A DNA stretch of 64,000 nt from Flavobacterium covae (GCA_019565575.1 CP067379.1:2232001-2296000); one strand, 5' to 3'. Counted from the stretch's first letter, positions 48,062 to 59,222 are shown. Translations and numbers: made by a program. The notes: generated by a model not told the origin, from the sequence alone.

Positions 48062-50664
48062 ACTTAAATAATTTAACAATTAAATCGCAAGAAGCCTTGC
48101 AAGAAGCCCAACAAATAGCACAAGGCAGTGGACAACAACAACTGGAAAATGAACACATTTTTAAAGGAATTCTAGAAGTAGATGAAAATGTAGCACCTTT
48201 TATACTAAAAAAACTAAATGTAAACGTAGAACTTTTTAAAAAAATACTAGAAAGTACAATTCAGAATTTTCCTAAAGTATCAGGTGGTGATCTAATACTT
48301 TCTCGTGAAGCAAACACATCATTAATTGAAGCAAATAACATAGCCAAAAAAGAAATGATGAATATGTTTCAATAGAACATCTAATTTTAGCTATCTTCAA
48401 ATCAAAAAGTAAAGTAGCTCAGATTTTAAAAGATCAAGGCGTTACCGAAAAAGGACTTGAAAGCGCTATTGCAGAAATTCGAAAAGGCGAACGAGTTACA
48501 TCAGCATCAGCAGAAGAAACCTATAATTCATTAAATAAATATGCCAAAAACTTAAACGAATTAGCTAGAATTGGAAAATTAGATCCAGTCATTGGAAGAG
48601 ATGAAGAAATAAGAAGAGTATTACAAATACTAACGAGACGAACAAAAAATAACCCAATGCTTATAGGAGAACCTGGAGTAGGAAAAACAGCCATAGCAGA
48701 AGGACTAGCACACCGAATAGTAGATGGAGACGTACCTGAAAATCTAAAAGATAAAATAGTCTATTCGTTAGATATGGGGGCTCTTATAGCAGGAGCTAAA
48801 TACAAAGGAGAGTTTGAAGAACGTCTAAAGTCCGTTGTAAAAGAAGTAACTTCAGCAGAAGGAGATATTGTATTATTTATAGATGAAATACACACATTAG
48901 TTGGTGCAGGAGGAGGAGAAGGAGCAATGGACGCAGCGAATATCTTAAAACCAGCTTTAGCAAGAGGAGAATTAAGAGCTATTGGAGCTACCACTTTAGA
49001 TGAATATCAAAAATATTTTGAGAAAGATAAAGCATTAGAACGTCGTTTTCAAAAAGTAAATATTGATGAACCTGATACAGAAAGTGCCATATCTATATTA
49101 AGAGGAATTAAAGAAAAATATGAAACACATCATAAGGTACGTATCAAAGACGACGCTATTATAGCCGCAGTCGAATTGTCTCAACGTTATATTACTAATC
49201 GTTTTTTACCTGATAAAGCAATTGATTTAATGGATGAAGCAGCTTCTAAATTGCGTATGGAAATCAACTCTAAACCAGAAGAATTAGATGTTTTGGATCG
49301 AAAAATTATGCAAATAGAAATAGAAATAGAAGCCATAAAAAGAGAAAATGATGAGGTTAAATTAAAAACATTAGGTTTAGATTTAGCTAACTTAAAAGAA
49401 GAACGAAATGATATCTTTATTCGCTGGAAATCAGAAAAAGATCTAGTAGACGCTATTCAAAATGTAAAACGAACAATAGAAGATCTAAAGCTAGAAGCCG
49501 AAAGAGCCGAAAGAGATGGAGATTATGGAAAAGTAGCCGAAATCAGATACGGAAAAATTAAAGAAGCTCAAGAAAAATTAAATAGCTTACAAAAAGAATT
49601 AAATGAAAACCAACAAGAAAATTCTTTAATAAAAGAAGAAGTTACGCAAGATGATATTGCAGAAGTAGTAGCTAAATGGACAGGAATACCAGTAGTAAAA
49701 ATGTTGCAAAGTGAACGCGAAAAATTATTAAAACTAGAAGACGAACTTCATAAAAGAGTCGTAGGACAAGAAGAAGCAATACAAGCTATTAGCGATGCAG
49801 TACGCAGAAGCCGAGCAGGCTTACAAGATATTAAAAAACCAATTGGATCCTTTTTGTTTTTAGGTACAACAGGCGTTGGCAAAACAGAATTAGCAAAAGC
49901 ATTAGCGGAATATCTTTTTGATGATGAAAACGCCATGACTCGTATTGATATGAGCGAATACCAAGAACGTCATAGTGTAAGTAGACTCGTTGGAGCACCT
50001 CCAGGTTATGTTGGATACGATGAAGGAGGACAGTTGACAGAAGCAGTAAGAAGAAAACCGTACTCTGTAGTATTACTAGATGAAATTGAAAAAGCACACC
50101 CAGATACTTTCAATATTTTACTACAAGTTTTAGATGAAGGTAGATTAACCGATAATAAAGGACGATTGGCCGATTTTAAAAATACCATTATTATAATGAC
50201 CTCTAATATTGGAAGTCAAATAATACAAGAAAAATTTGAAAATTTAGGAGGATCCATAGAAGCTGCTACAGAGTTAGCAAAAATAGAAGTCTTAGGCTTG
50301 CTTAAACAAACCGTTCGACCAGAATTTATTAATAGAATAGATGAAATTGTTATGTTTACTCCATTAACCAATACTAACATTAAAGAAATTGTAGCCTTAC
50401 AACTAAAAAGTGTAACCAAAATGTTAGCACATCAAAATATAACAATGGATGCAACACCTGGAAGCAATTACCTATTTATCAGAAAAAGGATTTGATCCAG
50501 AATTTGGCGCAAGACCCGTAAAAAGAGTAATTCAAAGAGAAGTTTTAAACCAGCTTTCGAAGGAAATTTTAGCAAGTAAAATAACCACAGAAACTATGAT
50601 TCTTTTAGACTGTTTTGATAATCATTTAGTCTTCAGAAATCAAGATGATATCAAAAAAAAATAA
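48058..50664 (+). CDS. clpB: Disaggregase chaperone ClpB (two frameshifts)
   Basis: Bridging two breaks gives about 868 residues. The N-domain ([20 protein letters not shown]) leads to AAA-1 with Walker [21 protein letters not shown] and [20 protein letters not shown] coiled-coil middle domain follows (roughly residues 400-530, [14 protein letters not shown]..., [20 protein letters not shown]). AAA-2 has [20 protein letters not shown] and [18 protein letters not shown], then a C-terminal [15 protein letters not shown]. ClpB rescues aggregated proteins with DnaK. One base is missing near 48354-48362 and one G extra in CTGGAAG at 50458-50464. Confidence 0.95.
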
Positions 50665-51016
50665 TTATTTTAACAACAAAAAAATATAAAAAGAAGGATT
50701 CCTAAAAGAGAACAACTTAGTGTTAAGTTTCTTATTTTCACACTAAGAAAGAATCTAAACATAATAATATTTGATTCTTTATAGCTGCTCATTTTGCCTT
50801 AATTTCGATTTAAGTAAGATAATTAAATGAAGTTAAAATACAAAATGCTACCTTTTAGGATAACTTCTTTTTTCTTTAACTCCTAAAAACAATAAATTTC
50901 TCAGCTTGTAGTTTATTTAATAAAAAGTTAGAAAACAATAATAATAATATTTTTTGATATTTTTTTAAAAATAGATTTTGATTTTGTTATATTTGGTAAA
51001 ACTATGCGTGCATATT
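50665..51016. other. AT-rich stretch upstream of the glycerol operon
   Basis: There is a hairpin CTTAGTGT / ACACTAAG at about 50715-50747 without a T-tract, and the glpK promoter box near the end. No gene is visible. Confidence 0.5.
50988..50995 (+). promoter_or_regulatory. -7 promoter box of the glp operon
   Basis: TATATTTG fits TAnnTTTG, 21 bases before ATG 51017. It excludes the longer upstream frame. Confidence 0.6.
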
Positions 51017-52504
51017 ATGTCAAATTATATATTATCATTAGATCAAGGAACTACAAGTAGCCGTTCTATTTTATTTGATTTAAAAGGAAATGTTGTAGCA
51101 GTATCTCAGAAAGAATTTTCACAAATTTACCCTATACCAGGTTGGGTAGAACATGATCCCATAGAAATTTGGGAATCACAACTTACAACTATTTTTGAAG
51201 TTATAAAAAAAGCACAAATTAAAATTTCAGAAATAAAAGCTATTGGTATTACCAATCAGCGTGAAACCACAGTATTATGGGATAAAAAAACAGGGAAGCC
51301 CATTTACAATGCAATTGTTTGGCAAGATAGAAGAACAGCTGTCTTTTGTGATGATTTGAAGTCTAGAGGTCTAAACAACATAATTCAACAAAAAACAGGT
51401 TTAGTAGTTGATTCTTATTTTAGTGGAACAAAGGTAAAGTGGATTTTAGATCATGTTGAAGGAGCAAGAACAAAAGCTGAACAAGGAGAAATTTTATTCG
51501 GGACTATTGACACTTGGTTACTTTGGAATCTAACTCAAGGTAAAGTTCATGTTACTGATGTTAGTAACGCAAGTCGCACCCTATTTTGTAATATTCATAA
51601 TTGTGAATGGGATGAAGAATTATTGGAAATATTAAATATTCCGATGAGCATTTTACCCCAAATCTGTAGTAGTAGTGAAATTTACGGCTATACAAATGTT
51701 TTAGACGAAACAATTACTATTCCAATAGCAGGAATAGCAGGAGATCAACAAGCAGCCTTATTTGGTCAAATGTGCATTCAACCAGGAATGGTCAAAAATA
51801 CATACGGAACAGGCTGTTTTATGCTAATGAACACAGGAGAAGAACTAATACCCTCTCAAAATCATTTGTTAACAACCGTTGCCTGGAAAATAAATGGAGT
51901 CACACATTACGCTTTAGAAGGAAGCGTTTTTATTGCGGGTGCCGTTGTTCAATGGTTACGAGATGGTTTAGGTATTATAGAATCTTCGGAAGATGTAGAA
52001 ACATTAGCTGAAAAAGTATTAACCACAGAAGGAGTTTATGTAGTACCCGCTTTTGCTGGTTTAGGGGCACCTTATTGGAATCAGCATGCAAGAGGAACTA
52101 TTACAGGATTAACAAGAGGAACTAAAGCAGCTCATATAGCTAGAGCTTCTTTAGAAAGTATAGCCTATCAAACACGCGATGTATTATTAGCAATGCAAGC
52201 AGATAGCCATATTTATATAAAAGAATTACGCGTAGATGGAGGTGCCACAGTTAATAATTTACTCATGCAATTTCAGGCCGATGTATTAAATAGCAAAGTA
52301 ATAAGACCTATTATTACAGAAACTACAGCCCTAGGAGCTGCTTATTTAGCTGGTTTAGCCATTGGTTTTTGGAAAAGTATAGAAGAATTACAACAACAAT
52401 GGCAAGTAGAAAAAGTATTTACCTCCACAATGGAACCTGAATTACGAAATTCTTTAAATGAAGGTTGGAAAAAAGCTATTAACGCATCCGTAGCATTTAT
52501 ATAA
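51017..52504 (+). CDS. glpK: Glycerol kinase
   Basis: The 495-residue FGGY-family kinase phosphorylates glycerol to glycerol 3-phosphate. It contains [20 protein letters not shown] (residues 4-23), [13 protein letters not shown] (about 80-92), [15 protein letters not shown] (about 101-115), [27 protein letters not shown] (about 248-261) and the second signature [20 protein letters not shown]. The start follows the promoter box at 50988. It is the first gene of glpK-glpD-glpF; the next start comes directly after its stop codon. Confidence 0.96.
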   Translation: MSNYILSLDQGTTSSRSILFDLKGNVVAVSQKEFSQIYPIPGWVEHDPIEIWESQLTTIFEVIKKAQIKISEIKAIGITNQRETTVLWDKKTGKPIYNAIVWQDRRTAVFCDDLKSRGLNNIIQQKTGLVVDSYFSGTKVKWILDHVEGARTKAEQGEILFGTIDTWLLWNLTQGKVHVTDVSNASRTLFCNIHNCEWDEELLEILNIPMSILPQICSSSEIYGYTNVLDETITIPIAGIAGDQQAALFGQMCIQPGMVKNTYGTGCFMLMNTGEELIPSQNHLLTTVAWKINGVTHYALEGSVFIAGAVVQWLRDGLGIIESSEDVETLAEKVLTTEGVYVVPAFAGLGAPYWNQHARGTITGLTRGTKAAHIARASLESIAYQTRDVLLAMQADSHIYIKELRVDGGATVNNLLMQFQADVLNSKVIRPIITETTALGAAYLAGLAIGFWKSIEELQQQWQVEKVFTSTMEPELRNSLNEGWKKAINASVAFI

Positions 52505-54059
52505 ATGAATAGACAAGATCAAATACAAAAACTAAAATCTACTAATGATTTTGATATTATTATAATTGGAGGAGGAGCAACAGGATTAGGATGTGCCGTA
52601 GATTCTGCCTCTCGTGGATATAAAACATTATTAATAGAAAAAAATGATTTTGCCAAAGGAACTTCAAGTCGAGCTACAAAACTAGTTCATGGAGGAGTTC
52701 GATATTTAGCCCAAGGAAATATACGATTAGTAAGAGAAGCCTTATTAGAAAGAGGAAGATTATTAAATAATGCACCTCATGTTTGTAAAAAAGTGCCTTT
52801 TGTAATGCCTGCTTATCATTGGTATGATAAATGGTTTTATGGAATAGGATTATGGATATATGAACTGTTATCAAGTAAATTAAGTTTAGGAGTAACTCAA
52901 TTCTTATCTAAAAAACAAACAAAAGAATATTTACCAGATTTAGAATCAAAAGATTTATTTGGAGGAGTACTGTATTATGATGGTCAGTTTGATGACAGTC
53001 GATTAGCAATAAATTTAGCACAAACAGCCGTTGAAAAAGAAGCAATAATTATTAATTATTTTGAAGTAATAGATTTTATAAAAGATAAAAAACATTTAAA
53101 AGGAGTTAAAGTAAAAGACGTGTTAACTCAAGAAGAATATTCCATTAGATCAAAAGTAGTGATTAATGCAACAGGCGTTTTTGCAGATGATCTCTTGTCT
53201 TTAGCTGAAAATACTAACTCTAAAACAATAGCACCATCTCAAGGGAATTCATTTAGTTATTGATTCCTGTTTTTTTAAAGGACATCACGCCCTAATGATG
53301 CCTAAAACAGATGATGGTAGAGTTTTTTTTATCATTCCTTGGTATGATAAAATAATTTTAGGAACTACAGATACAGCGGTCGATAAAGTCTTAACCGAAC
53401 CCTTAGCTCTAGAAGAAGAAATACAGTTTATATTAAAACATTTTAATAAATATTCCTCTCACAAGATAACTAAAAACGATGTTAAAAGTACATTTGTAGG
53501 ATTAAGACCTTTAGTAAAAAAAGAAGATATAACTACAACCAAAGTAATGCCTAGAGATCATGAAATAACCATTTTACCATCAGGTTTAATTCATGTTATT
53601 GGAGGAAAATGGACAACTTATAGAAGTATGGCAGAAGATACTATAAATACAGCTATTCAAGCAGCTAATTTACCGTTTAAAAAATGCCAAACACAACAAT
53701 TAAAAATACATGGTTGGACTCGTCTAAACGATTCTACTCATTTAATTATTTATGGAGCCGATATACCTAAAATAAAAGAACTATTAGTTCATAATAATGA
53801 ACTTGCAGAATTACTTCATCCAAAATATCCTTACACAAAAGCAGAAGTAGTATGGTTTCTTCGTAACGAAATGGCTCAAACAATAGAAGATATTTTAGCA
53901 AGACGCATCCGATTATTATTTTTAGATGCCTCTGCTTGCTTAGAATGCACAGATACAGTTGCCGAAATAATAGCCAAGGAAAAAAATATAACATTTCAAA
54001 GTATGGAAAAACAAATTAAAGAATTTAAACAATTAGCTAATCAATATTTAATAAAATAA
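52505..54059 (+). CDS. glpD: Glycerol-3-phosphate dehydrogenase, FAD-dependent (one frameshift)
   Basis: Bridging one break gives about 517 residues. The FAD-binding motif is DIIIIGGGATGLGCAVDSAS (about 17-36), followed by GTSSRATKLVHGGVRYL and YYDGQFDDSRLAI (about 158-170). After the break come DGRVFFIIPWYDKIILGTTD and IHVIGGKWTTYRSMAEDT. The enzyme oxidises glycerol 3-phosphate to dihydroxyacetone phosphate and feeds the quinone pool at the inner membrane. The break is one extra G in GGG at 53243-53245. The start follows the glpK stop with no gap. Confidence 0.93.
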
Positions 54060-54061
54060 AA

Positions 54062-54775
54062 ATGATGAATCCTTTTTAGCAGAATTTATTGGAACCATGA
54101 TCATGTTACTACTAGGTAATGGAGTAGTTGCTAATGTGGTATTAAATAAAACGAAAGGACATAACGGAGGCTGGATTGTCATTACATTTGGATGGGCGAT
54201 CGCTGTATTTGTAGGAGTTTATATAACCGCTTCAAGCAGTGGCGCTCACTTAAATCCTATTGTATCATTAGCTTTAGCCATTTTGGGTAAACTAGCTTGG
54301 AAAGACATGTCATATTACATCTTATCTCAATTTTTAGGAGCTATGATGGGAGCATTATTAGTGTATTTAATTTATAAACAACACTATGATGAAACAGAAG
54401 ATACTGGATTAGTAAAAGCTACTTTTTGTAATGAACCAGCAATTAGAAATGTTTTATACAACTTAATTTCAGAAATAATAGCCACCTTTGTTCTAGTCAT
54501 AGGAATCTTGTTTTTAACAGGAGCAGAAAATTCTTTGGGGGAGTTTAGACGCATTGCCCGTTGCTTTATTGGTTTTAGGAATAGGACTTTCATTGGGTGG
54601 AGCCACAGGATATGCTATTAATCCCGCACGAGATTTAGGTCCTCGTATCATATATGCTATTTTACCTATTAAACATAAAGATAATGCTGATTGGTCTTAT
54701 AGTTGGATTCCTGTAATAGGACCTATTTTAGGAAGCATGTTAGCAGTTTTGATTTTTACGATACTTATCAAATAA
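54062..54775 (+). CDS. glpF: Glycerol uptake facilitator (aquaglyceroporin, two frameshifts)
   Basis: Bridging two breaks gives about 237 residues with six membrane helices. The half-helix motifs are [10 protein letters not shown] (about 61-70; NPI rather than NPA) and [13 protein letters not shown] (about 183-195). The Asp after NPAR is the hallmark of glycerol-conducting members. It begins with [19 protein letters not shown] (one T missing at 54073-54077) and has an extra G at 54537-54541. It lies 2 bases after glpD, completing the glycerol operon. Confidence 0.9.
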
Positions 54776-54873
54776 TAACTTTAAAAAGCATTCTGAACCT
54801 GCCTTTGTAAGAAAAAATATTTTTATAAAAATGTTAAAAAAAATATTTTTTCTTCTTATAAAGAAAATAGTTA

Positions 54874-54881
54874 TAAATTTG
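54874..54881 (+). promoter_or_regulatory. -7 promoter box of the ECF sigma factor gene
   Basis: TAAATTTG fits TAnnTTTG, about 90 bases upstream of the start. Confidence 0.45.
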
Positions 54882-54969
54882 TATTATAACATATAATATA
54901 GAGGCCTATAAAGCAATAATACTTTTAATTTTAGTTTTTTACCTGAATAACTTTTAAAAAGTATTGTTT

Positions 54970-55560
54970 ATGACTACTACTATAATTCCAGATGCACTCT
55001 TAGTAAGGAGCTATATAGAAGGTAATGAGAATGCCTTAGCTCAATTGGTTGATCGTCATCAAACTAAAATTTACAGTTTCATATATTCAAAAGTACAAGA
55101 TACTGAAATAGCAAATGATATCTTTCAAGATGTTTTCATTAAAGTAATCAAAACTTTAAAAGGAGGTGGAAAACATTATAATGAAGAAGGAAAATTTTTG
55201 CCTTGGGTTATGAGAATTGCTCATAATTTAATTATAGATACTTTTAGAAAAGAAAAGAAAATGCCTAAATATCGAGATACAGAAGAATTTTCTGTTTTTT
55301 CTCTGATTACAGATGGTTCGCCTAATATTGAAATGAAGATGATCACAGAACAAGTAGAAAATGATTTGATCCGTTTGATAGAAGAACTACCAGATGACCA
55401 ACGTCAAGTATTAGAAATGAGAATATATGACGATTTGAGTTTTAAAGAAATAGCAGAAATAACAGGAGTTAGTATCAATACAGCTCTAGGTCGTATGCGT
55501 TATGCTTTACTTAATATGAGAAGAAGTATAGAAAAAAATAATATAACTTTAGCTAGTTAA
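54970..55560 (+). CDS. RNA polymerase sigma factor, ECF subfamily
   Basis: The 196-residue protein has a region 2 (about 15-85) with LVDRHQTKIYSFIYSKVQD, ANDIFQDVFIKVIKTL and FLPWVMRIAHNLIIDTFRKE. Region 4 (about 130-185) has LPDDQRQVLEMRIYDDLSFK and EIAEITGVSINTALGRMRYA. I chose ATG 54970. No anti-sigma gene is adjacent; instead a 47-residue gene follows 55 bases later. It probably directs transcription of a small stress or envelope regulon, unknown here. Confidence 0.92.
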   Translation: MTTTIIPDALLVRSYIEGNENALAQLVDRHQTKIYSFIYSKVQDTEIANDIFQDVFIKVIKTLKGGGKHYNEEGKFLPWVMRIAHNLIIDTFRKEKKMPKYRDTEEFSVFSLITDGSPNIEMKMITEQVENDLIRLIEELPDDQRQVLEMRIYDDLSFKEIAEITGVSINTALGRMRYALLNMRRSIEKNNITLAS

Positions 55561-55615
55561 AAACAATAAAAATAAAAAGTTTACGTTGTAATACAAATGA
55601 TTATTTAATACTATT

Positions 55616-55759
55616 ATGGCAAAACTTTACACGAAAAAAACATCTCGATTTTCTAAAATAATGCCAAAAAAAGAAACGGTAAATTTTATTTTGAGTTACT
55701 CAAGAGATTTAAAAATAATAAAAGTAGATGGTAAAAAAATTGAGTTAGTTACCAATTAA
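55616..55759 (+). CDS. 47-residue conserved basic protein downstream of the sigma factor
   Basis: The frame begins MAKLYTKKTSRFSKIMPKKE and continues TVNFILSYSRDLKIIKVDGK. It is basic and has no membrane segment. I recall similar short proteins with the MPKKETI.F.L.YSK pattern after an ECF sigma gene in other Flavobacterium genomes, supporting a real gene. The function is unknown. It ends before a terminator shared with nth. Confidence 0.6.
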   Translation: MAKLYTKKTSRFSKIMPKKETVNFILSYSRDLKIIKVDGKKIELVTN

Positions 55760-55778
55760 TACTTGATTATGTAATGTT

Positions 55779-55807
55779 AAAGCATCCTATTTAAGGATGC
55801 TTTTTAT
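55779..55807. terminator. Bidirectional terminator between the sigma operon and nth
   Basis: AAAGCATCCT pairs with AGGATGCTTT across six bases, with T on one side and A on the other. Confidence 0.85.
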
Positions 55808-56447
55808 TATATTCCTTGATAACACTACTTCTTCCAATCGTTTTAGTAATAATATCATTTTCAAGTTTCCAACCTCTTGCCGGAGAATATTCTCGACCAT
55901 ACCATATAATCTGCAAATGAAGATCATTCCACATTTCTTTAGGAAAAAGCCGTTTAGCATCTTTTTCAGTTTGTTGTACAGAAGAACCATCTGAAAGATT
56001 CCAGCGATACATTAACCTATGAATGTGAGTATCAACTGGAAAAGCAGGAATGCCAAAAGCTTGACTCATAACAACACTAGCTGTTTTATGTCCCACCGCA
56101 GGTAAAGCTTCTAGCGCATCAAAAGAAACAGGCACTATTCCTTCATGTTTTTCAATTAAAATTTGAGATAATCCATAAATTCCCTTTGATTTCATAGGAG
56201 ATAGTCCACAAGGTCTAATAATTTCTTGAATTTCCTCAACACTTAATTTAATCATATCGTATGGATTATCTGCTTTTGCGAAAAGAAGAGGTGTAATCTG
56301 ATTAACTCTTACATCAGTACATTGAGCAGAAAGTAAGACCGCTATTAATAAAGTATAAGGATCTTTATGATCTAAAGGAATAGGTATAGTGGGGTAGAGT
56401 TCTTTAAGAGTATTAATTACAAAATTAACTTTTTCTGCTTTGTTCAT
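55791..56447 (-). CDS. nth: Endonuclease III, without the usual C-terminal iron-sulfur cysteines
   Basis: The 218-residue HhH-GPD DNA glycosylase removes oxidised pyrimidines. Signatures are LLIAVLLSAQCTDVRVNQIT (about 33-52), the helix-hairpin-helix LEALPAVGHKTASVVMS with the catalytic lysine (about 114-130) and FPVDTHIHRLMYRW with the catalytic Asp (about 138). The C-terminus, WYGREYSPARGWKLENDIIT, lacks the C-x6-C-x2-C-x5-C cluster ligands of the E. coli enzyme. The frame is intact, so this is not a truncation. It is divergent from bcp. Confidence 0.9.
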   Translation of the reverse strand: MNKAEKVNFVINTLKELYPTIPIPLDHKDPYTLLIAVLLSAQCTDVRVNQITPLLFAKADNPYDMIKLSVEEIQEIIRPCGLSPMKSKGIYGLSQILIEKHEGIVPVSFDALEALPAVGHKTASVVMSQAFGIPAFPVDTHIHRLMYRWNLSDGSSVQQTEKDAKRLFPKEMWNDLHLQIIWYGREYSPARGWKLENDIITKTIGRSSVIKEYNKKHP

Positions 56448-56480
56448 TATTCTTTATTTTTACCAAAAATAAGTAAAACA

Positions 56481-56937
56481 ATGACAAATTTAAAAATTGG
56501 AGATAAAGCTCCTGATTTTTCAGTTTTAGACGAAAATGGAAATTTGCATGAATTGAAAAATTATACTGGTAAAAAAATAATTACTTTTTTTACCCAAAAG
56601 CAAATACCCCAGGTTGTACTGCTGAAGCATGTGATTTAAGTAATAATTTTGAAAAATTTACCTCACTTAATTATGTTCTTTTAGGAGTAAGTGCAGATAA
56701 CGCTAAAAACCAAAAAAATTTTCAGAAAAATTTAGTTTCCCTTTTCCTTTATTAGCAGATGAAAATAAAGAAATAATTCAAGCATACGGAGTATGGGGAC
56801 CTAAAAAATTTATGGGAAAAGAGTTTGATGGAATTCATCGTACCACATTTATAATTGATGAAAAAGGATATATAGAAGATATCATCTTAAAAGTAAAAAC
56901 AAAAGAACACGCATCTCAAATTTTAAAAACAGTTTAA
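56481..56937 (+). CDS. bcp: Thioredoxin-dependent thiol peroxidase Bcp (two frameshifts)
   Basis: Bridging two breaks gives about 152 residues. MTNLKIGDKAPDFSVLDENG begins the protein; the active-site region is FFYPKANTPGCTAEACDL (peroxidatic Cys in PGCT, resolving Cys in EAC). LLADENKEIIQAYGVWGPKK and HRTTFIIDEKGYI follow. It reduces peroxides with thioredoxin in the cytosol. One T is missing at 56585-56591 and one A at 56726-56730, so no long open frame exists as given. It ends at the hairpin 56951-56990. Confidence 0.85.
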
Positions 56938-56950
56938 TTGTCTAAAGTAT

Positions 56951-56990
56951 AATACAGAAAAATATTAAGTTAAGATATTTTTCTGTATTA
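56951..56990 (+). terminator. Hairpin terminator of bcp
   Basis: AATACAGAAAAATAT pairs perfectly with ATATTTTTCTGTATT across nine bases. Confidence 0.75.
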
Positions 56991-57149
56991 TTTACATTAG
57001 AAGATGCTCTAAAAAGTTCTCTCAATCAGAAGAAAACATCTAAAGCAAGTTACATAATGCTTATAAATTGATTTTTTTAGCCAATAGGAAAACTAATATT
57101 AGATAATTACTTTCAAACAACTTCTATTTTTTTAACCATAATAAATTGT

Positions 57150-57734
57150 TTAAAAAGAAGCTCTTTTTAAATCAGACTCTTTCATTAGAATTTCAAAAAA
57201 AGCCGTAAATTCTTCTTCAAAAAGAAGATAAAACTCTTTTAGTTCACAAATTGCTTGCGGCATATTTACCCTATGTTGCGTTCTATAATCCATCTGTAAA
57301 AGAATCATTTCAATTCCTGTGAGTGTGCTATAACTTACAAGCCAATTATTAGCAATCATATAAGGAAGCATATTTTGCGTCTTATGAGTCAATAAATTAT
57401 AATTGTCTTTTAGTAATTGATAAAAAGCATGAGCATATAGATCTAACGGTATAGAATGATAGCTGATCCAATTTTTTGCTAAAAAATGATCATAAAAAAT
57501 ATCCATAATAACACCAGCATAATGACCGTAATTTTTATGAAGCCTATGTTTACTCTTCCTATACAAAGGATGAGCATCTGTAAAAGAATCTATAAACCTA
57601 TGCAAAAGAATACCTTTTTGAATTTCAATATCAAATTTGGTATACTCTTTTCCACGTATACCATCAGCCATGAAATTACCTATTTTAAGTAATTCATTTT
57701 CACCAGATAAATAAATATGAGCTAAAAAATTCAA
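57150..57734 (-). CDS. acpH: Acyl carrier protein phosphodiesterase
   Basis: The 194-residue HD-fold hydrolase removes 4'-phosphopantetheine from acyl carrier protein. It starts MNFLAHIYLSGENELLKIGN and continues FMADGIRGK, GILLHRFIDSFTDAHPL (about 41-57), GHYAGVIMDIFYDHFLAKNW (about 70-89) and NWLVSYSTLTGIE. Length and motif order match AcpH. It is divergent from the phosphohexomutase gene. Confidence 0.92.
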   Translation of the reverse strand: MNFLAHIYLSGENELLKIGNFMADGIRGKEYTKFDIEIQKGILLHRFIDSFTDAHPLYRKSKHRLHKNYGHYAGVIMDIFYDHFLAKNWISYHSIPLDLYAHAFYQLLKDNYNLLTHKTQNMLPYMIANNWLVSYSTLTGIEMILLQMDYRTQHRVNMPQAICELKEFYLLFEEEFTAFFEILMKESDLKRASF

Positions 57735-57799
57735 AATTATTATGTTTTAATTATTTTAGAAGTGTTATAAATATAGTTTTTTTACTTAAATCTTTAAAG

Positions 57800-57807
57800 T
57801 ATATTTG
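57800..57807 (+). promoter_or_regulatory. -7 promoter box of the phosphohexomutase gene
   Basis: TATATTTG fits TAnnTTTG, 25 bases before the start codon. Confidence 0.6.
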
Positions 57808-57832
57808 TTTTTTAATTATAAATATAACAAAA

Positions 57833-59222
57833 ATGACTTTAATAAAATCAATATCAGGAATTAGAGGTACCATAGGAGGGAGCGTAGGCGATAATTTAAC
57901 ACCAGTAGATGCAGTAAAATTTGCTTCCAGCTTACGGAACTTTCTTAAAACAAAATATTTCAAAAGATAAATTAAAAGTTTGTATTGGTCGTGATGCTCG
58001 TATTTCAGGACCTATGATTCATAACTTGGTTGTTAATACGTTAATAGGCTTAGGAATTGATGTAATTGATTTAGGGTTGTCTACTACCCCTACAGTTGAG
58101 GTTGCAGTACCTTTAGAACAAGCAGACGGAGGTATTATTTTAACCGCTTCTCACAATCCTAAACAATGGAACGCGTTAAAATTGTTAAATGCCAAAGGAG
58201 AATTTTTGAGCGGTTTAGAAGGAGCTAAAATTTTAGAAATTGCAGAAAAAGAAGCATTTGATTTTGCAAATGTTGACTCTTTAGGAAAAATTATAGAAAA
58301 TAATGCTTACATGGATATTCATATTGATGAGGTATTAAATTTACCCTTAGTAGATGTTCAAGCCGTTACTCAAAAAAAGTTTAAAGTAGTAGTTGACGGA
58401 GTTAATTCTTCAGGAGGAATCATTATTCCTAAATTATTAGAAGAAATGGGAGTAGAAGTAGTCAAGTTATATTGCGAACCTAATGGTCATTTTCCGCATA
58501 ACCCAGAACCATTAAAAGAACATTTAGCAGATATTTGTAAATTAGTGGTAGAAGAAAAAGCAGATTTTGGAATTGTGGTAGATCCAGATGTAGATCGTTT
58601 AGCTTTTATCTCTAATGATGGTGAAATGTTTGGGGAAGAATACACATTAGTTGCTATAGCAGATTATGTTTTAAGTAAAACACCAGGAAATACAGTCTCT
58701 AACATGTCCTCATCTCGTGCTTTAAGAGATATTACAGAAAAACATAAAGGAACCTATCAAGCCAGTGCAGTAGGAGAGGTAAATGTGGTAGAACTAATGA
58801 AAGCCACACAAGCCATTATTGGGGGCGAAGGAAATGGAGGAATCATTTATCCAGAAATTCACTACGGACGCGATGCGTTAGTTGGAGTTGCTTTGTTTTT
58901 AACTCATTTAGCTAATCAAAATAAAACAGTTGCCGAAATGAGAGCTGATTTTCCTCAATATTTTATGAGTAAAAACAAAATAGAATTGACACCTCAAATA
59001 GATGTTGATGGCGTAATGAACCAAATAGCAGAAAAATATAAAAATGAGAATATTTCAACAATTGATGGAGTAAAAATTGATTTTCCAACAGAATGGGTAC
59101 ACTTAAGAAAATCAAATACAGAGCCTATTATTCGTATTTACACAGAAGCACCTTCACAAAAAGAAGCTGATATTTTGGCGGAGCGTTTTGTGAGTGAGTT
59201 AAAAGAATTAGCAGGTATTTAA
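57833..59222 (+). CDS. glmM: Phosphoglucosamine mutase / phosphohexomutase (one frameshift)
   Basis: Bridging one break gives about 462 residues of the alpha-D-phosphohexomutase family. MTLIKSISGIRGTIGG begins it; the phosphoserine loop is ILTASHNPKQWNALKLL (about 97-113) and the metal loop VVDPDVDRLAFIS (about 245-257). The sugar loop is GGEGNGGIIYPE and the phosphate-binding loop WVHLRKSNTEPIIRIYTEA. Flavobacterial members are labelled phosphoglucosamine mutase, but the exact sugar cannot be read. The break is an extra C in CTTCCAG at 57924-57930. Confidence 0.85.

Noticed and set aside
7285..57930. Dcm-type CCWGG methylation as the cause of the extra bases
   Set aside because: One of the five sites is GCTGG, not CCWGG; the common sequence before insertion is CTGAAG.
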